NCBI RefSeq assembly: GCF_008698235.1
Contig: NZ_PEBH01000001.1
Span: 62,001 to 126,000 of the forward strand
DNA from: Bifidobacterium rousetti
GTDB lineage: Bacteria; Actinomycetota; Actinomycetes; Actinomycetales; Bifidobacteriaceae
Reading direction: 5' to 3'
DNA length: 64,000 bases
This document shows, one piece after another, positions 61,117 to 64,000 of the stretch (positions are counted from its first letter, which is position 1; every line of letters begins with the position of its first letter). The notes under the pieces were generated by a model. It had not been told where the DNA came from and did no database searches. It saw only the letters and a program-made list of their open reading frames with translations. A program made the translations under genes and the position numbers.

Positions 61117-64000
61117 ATGAACACGAGTAAATTGCAGGGGTTCGCGGCGTGGGCGCGCGTGGAGCTCATCAAGGCGGTGCGCGCGAAGCTGGATGCGGCT
61201 ATGGAGCCGAATTCGGCGGCGCGGGTGGATAGCCCGGCGGCGTTCGCCAAGCTGGAGGAGGAGATCCGCGCCAACGGCGGCGGCGAGGAAGGGCGCGCGA
61301 AGACCGCGGAACGCCACGCCTACCGCTGGTTCAACCGGATCGTCGCCCTGAGGTACATGGACGCCAACGAGTTCACGCGCACGCATGCGGTGTCCGGTGA
61401 TGACGCGGACAATCCGAACGCGCTGCCGGCCGTGCTGTCGGCCGCCAAACGAGGCGAATTCGACGAGGACGTCTTCGGTTCGGCCGTCGGCTCGGCGACC
61501 AAGGTGGTGCCCACCATCACCGCGCTGCTGGACGGCACGAAGCGCAGCAACGATCCGCAGGGCGAGGCCTATGGTCTGCTGCTGCGCGCCTATTGCGGGT
61601 ATTGGAACCGGTTCATGCCGTTCATGTTCGACAAGGCCGGTGCCGCCGACGAGCTGCTGCTCCCCGCCGACCTGCTCGCCTCCGACTCCGTGCTGCGCAA
61701 AGCCGTGGAGGCGATGCCCGTCGCCGATTGCATTGGTTCGGCCCCCTCTGACGATGGAGCCGGATCCTCTGCTTCGGCCCCCTCTGATGAGGGGGCTCCC
61801 GGCGGAGCCGGGTGGGGGAGAGACCATACCCGCAATGGCAACGTGGAGATCATCGGCTGGCTCTACCAGTTCTACATCGCCGAACGCAAGGACGAGGTGA
61901 TGGCCGGCTTCAAGAAGAACAAGAAGGCCGGCGCCGCCGAGATCCCCGCCGCCACCCAGCTGTTCACCCCCGACTGGATCGTCAAGTACTTGGTTCAGAA
62001 CACCGTAGGCCGCCTCTGGACCCAATCCCACCCCGAATCCCAGCTCCACAAAACATGGGAATACTACATCCTGCCTCCCTCTGACGAGGGAGGTGTCAGC
62101 GAAGCTGACGGAGGGAGAGACACACTCAAGATCTCCACCCCCGAGGACCTCACCGTCTGCGACCCCGCCTGCGGCTCCGGCCACATGCTCACCTACGCAT
62201 TCGACCTGCTCTACGACATCTACGACGAGGCCGGCTACTCCGCCAACGAGATCCCTGGCTTGATTCTCAAGCACAACCTGTTCGGCATGGAGATCGACGA
62301 ACGCGCCGCCAACCTCGCCGCCTTCGCCCTGACGATGAAGGCGCGCGGCCGCTACCGCCGCTTCTTCCGCAAGCAGGTGCAGCCGAATATCCAGCGCATC
62401 ACGCCCGAATACTTCACCGACGCGGAAGTGCAGGAGCTCAACGACCTCTACAACGTGACCCTCGACGCCGACACCTGGAACACCTACCAGCATGCCGACG
62501 TCTACGGTTCCCTCATCCAACCCCCAACCGACCTCGCCGCTATTTCGGCCCCCTCTGACGAGGGGGCTCCCGGCGGAGCCGGGTGGGGGAGAGACAGCGG
62601 AGAGACCACCCTCTTCTCCGACACCCTCACCGACCGAGCTCGCACCGTCCTCACCCAAACCACTTACCTAGCCCGCAAGTATGCCGCAGTCGTAGCCAAC
62701 CCGCCCTACATGGGTTCCAGCAACATGGGCACTTTGCTCAAGCAGTACGTGCAGTACCACTACAAGGACGGCAAGTCTGACCTGTTCGCAGCATTCATCC
62801 TGCGCAACCTGCAATTCATCAAGCCGAACGCACTGCTCGGCATGATCACCATGCAGAGCTGGATGTTCCTCTCCTCGTTCGAGGAACTACGCAGGGGATT
62901 GCTCGCAAAGCAATCCATCGAAACGATGGCACATCTCGGGGCCGGCGCATTCGACAGCATTGGCGGCGAAGTCGTCTCTACCACGGCATTCACCATTCGC
63001 AATGGTGTTTCTGATGGCAAGGGCACGTACCTGCGCTTGGTGTACGTGCATGGAGATGAAGACCAAGCGCGTACCTGTGCCGGTGTCGTCAAGGGGGCGA
63101 ATAACGGTCTGCTTTTCACTGTTAACCAGCATGATTTTGCACAGATTCCTGAATCTCCATTAGCTTATTGGTTGTCGAAATCAATGAGAGATGCTTTTGG
63201 ATATGGGACTCGTCTTGTAAATTATGTGAAGCCACGACAGGGATTGGCAACCGCTGATAATCCGAGATTCTTACGTGAATGGTGGGAAGTTAGCCAATCA
63301 CGTAATTTATTCGGTTGCTTGTCGGGCAAAGAATCTGTTGTGAGTCGCAAACGGTGGTTCTCCTACAACAAGGGTGGTGAATTTCGGAAGTGGTACGGGA
63401 ATCGTGAATATGTTGTCAATTGGGAGAACGACGGCTCTGAAATTAGATTTTTTGGTACCGGGAATGGCGGGAAACCGCGTTCGAGAGCGCAAAATACCGA
63501 ATCATATTTTTTGCCGTCTGTTTCGTGGTCTACGGTAACTTCCGGAGATCCTTCGTTTCGTTTTGATGGAGCTGGATTCATATGTGATCAGACTAGTGGC
63601 TTCCTCTCCTATTCAGAGAGTGGTAATCCGGATGTGCTTTTGTCTATCATGAATAGTTCTTTTGCTGTTCAGATATTGAATATACTGGGATCGTCTACAC
63701 ACTATATGCAGGGACCAGTTGGCTATACTCCTATCTGTGATCAAGTTGATTGTTCAGAAGTTGATGCTTTAGTCGAGATTTCTCGTCATGATTGGGACTC
63801 CTGCGAAACTTCGTGGGATTTCAAGAACTTGAATGTGTTGAATGGTCTCTCCCTCAGTCAGCCGCAGGCTGACAGCTCCCTCGTCAGAGGGAGCCGAGAT
63901 GTTGTGCTGGCTGAGTCGATTCCCACCTACATCGCCCGCTGCAAGCAGATCGCCGAAGAGCAGCGCCAGCGCGAGATCAGGAACAACGAGCTGGTGGCGG
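61117..64000 (+). CDS. pglX: BREX adenine methyltransferase PglX, 3' end off the window, with four in-frame repeats
   Basis: ATG at 61117, with GGAGGAAATGG upstream; the frame stays open for 961 codons to the edge. N-terminal helical part (MNTSKLQGFAAWARVELI), SAM-binding motif I 'CDPACGSGHMLTYAFD' (about residue 348), catalytic 'VVANPPYMGSSN' (about 527), then the specificity part. It marks host DNA at N6-adenine in a motif to be found. Four 48-50-bp palindromic repeats and one fragment are inserted without a frame break (residues about 208-236, 319-335, 477-493, 910-927). From about 63110 to 63840 the base composition turns AT-rich, suggesting that the specificity domain was exchanged. Full proteins are about 1200 aa, so roughly 240 codons lie beyond. 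Confidence 0.92.
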   Translation, partial: MNTSKLQGFAAWARVELIKAVRAKLDAAMEPNSAARVDSPAAFAKLEEEIRANGGGEEGRAKTAERHAYRWFNRIVALRYMDANEFTRTHAVSGDDADNPNALPAVLSAAKRGEFDEDVFGSAVGSATKVVPTITALLDGTKRSNDPQGEAYGLLLRAYCGYWNRFMPFMFDKAGAADELLLPADLLASDSVLRKAVEAMPVADCIGSAPSDDGAGSSASAPSDEGAPGGAGWGRDHTRNGNVEIIGWLYQFYIAERKDEVMAGFKKNKKAGAAEIPAATQLFTPDWIVKYLVQNTVGRLWTQSHPESQLHKTWEYYILPPSDEGGVSEADGGRDTLKISTPEDLTVCDPACGSGHMLTYAFDLLYDIYDEAGYSANEIPGLILKHNLFGMEIDERAANLAAFALTMKARGRYRRFFRKQVQPNIQRITPEYFTDAEVQELNDLYNVTLDADTWNTYQHADVYGSLIQPPTDLAAISAPSDEGAPGGAGWGRDSGETTLFSDTLTDRARTVLTQTTYLARKYAAVVANPPYMGSSNMGTLLKQYVQYHYKDGKSDLFAAFILRNLQFIKPNALLGMITMQSWMFLSSFEELRRGLLAKQSIETMAHLGAGAFDSIGGEVVSTTAFTIRNGVSDGKGTYLRLVYVHGDEDQARTCAGVVKGANNGLLFTVNQHDFAQIPESPLAYWLSKSMRDAFGYGTRLVNYVKPRQGLATADNPRFLREWWEVSQSRNLFGCLSGKESVVSRKRWFSYNKGGEFRKWYGNREYVVNWENDGSEIRFFGTGNGGKPRSRAQNTESYFLPSVSWSTVTSGDPSFRFDGAGFICDQTSGFLSYSESGNPDVLLSIMNSSFAVQILNILGSSTHYMQGPVGYTPICDQVDCSEVDALVEISRHDWDSCETSWDFKNLNVLNGLSLSQPQADSSLVRGSRDVVLAESIPTYIARCKQIAEEQRQREIRNNELVA
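61738..61823 (+). repeat. Palindromic repeat 1 in pglX, with a partial copy before it
   Basis: Full 48-bp unit at 61776-61823 (GGCCCCCTCTGATGAGGGGG... ending GGGGGAGAGA). A fragment TCGGCCCCCTCTGACGA lies at 61738-61754, then a short unique stretch. Encodes APSDDGAG/APSDEGAPGGAGWGRD-like residues. Confidence 0.9.
62073..62120 (+). repeat. Palindromic repeat 2 in pglX
   Basis: GCCTCCCTCTGACGAGGGAGG... ending GAGGGAGAGA, with variant second hairpin GTCAGCGAAGCTGAC. 48 bp, in frame, 12 codons upstream of motif I. Confidence 0.9.
62547..62594 (+). repeat. Palindromic repeat 3 in pglX
   Basis: Identical to repeat 1 except one base (GAC for GAT), same reading phase, 771 bp (257 codons) downstream. 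Lies between motif I and NPPY. Confidence 0.92.
63846..63895 (-). repeat. Palindromic repeat 4 in pglX, inverted
   Basis: 50-bp unit on the minus strand; ends with GAGAGA's complement TCTCT and has hairpin GTCAGCCGCAGGCTGAC. It marks the end of the AT-rich specificity stretch, where GC rises again. Confidence 0.9.

Noticed and set aside
61741..61823. Repeats in pglX as evidence for a pseudogene
   Set aside because: The frame was read codon by codon from 61117 to 64000 without a stop; all catalytic motifs are present.

Overview
The window looks like a high-GC (roughly 60% or more) Gram-positive actinobacterial chromosome. The gene set (actinobacterial-type GlgA, split PntA plus PntB, L25, LepA-HemW, GltBD, fructosamine kinase) and the tRNA and terminator style fit Bifidobacterium best. 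This genus call rests on gene content and sequence character, not on a database search.

Left end (1-7.9 kb): the right-hand part of an integrated phage-like element. A leftward early operon (4566 down to 1) of small genes, many with ATGA-type overlaps, ends in a RecT-like protein cut by the window edge. It diverges at about 4.6-4.7 kb from a rightward module: HTH repressor, RhuM-family protein, ImmA/IrrE-type peptidase and a tyrosine integrase. The integrase is broken by a one-base shift in a G run. Three rightward genes sit between leftward genes like phage 'morons'; two of them encode related membrane-anchored coiled-coil proteins.

Core chromosome (7.9-53.5 kb): fructosamine kinase-like gene, uppP, a PAC2 protein, a five-tRNA cluster (Gly-Cys-Val-Val-Gly), an M23 peptidase-like protein, two convergent acyl-CoA synthetases, the pntAA-pntAB-pntB transhydrogenase operon, an alpha/beta hydrolase, rplY, ilvE, a TRIC-type channel, rpsT, lepA, hemW, a Gfo/Idh/MocA oxidoreductase, bcp, a membrane protein with a GntR regulator, and a TetR-controlled ABC export system with matching operator copies. 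It continues with an unusual amidohydrolase, a flavodoxin, a DUF2442/decayed DUF4160 pair, an OYE-type oxidoreductase with a divergent TetR, gltBD, glgA, an ABC ATPase, a DUF4143 ATPase and a nitrilase-family hydrolase.

Right end (53.5-64 kb): a defence island. Two zinc-ribbon genes and a MazEF-type toxin-antitoxin pair precede brxA-brxB-brxC-pglX of a type 1 BREX system. pglX runs off the end, so pglZ and brxL would be expected beyond it.

The most striking observation is a family of about 48-bp double-palindrome repeats. It occurs between genes and also, in frame and without breaking the protein, inside hemW (one copy) and pglX (four copies plus a fragment). Two near-identical direct copies in pglX lie 771 bp (257 codons) apart and flank methyltransferase motif I. 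Recombination between them would be an in-frame off switch for BREX methylation. The PglX specificity region is also visibly AT-richer than its surroundings, which suggests exchange.
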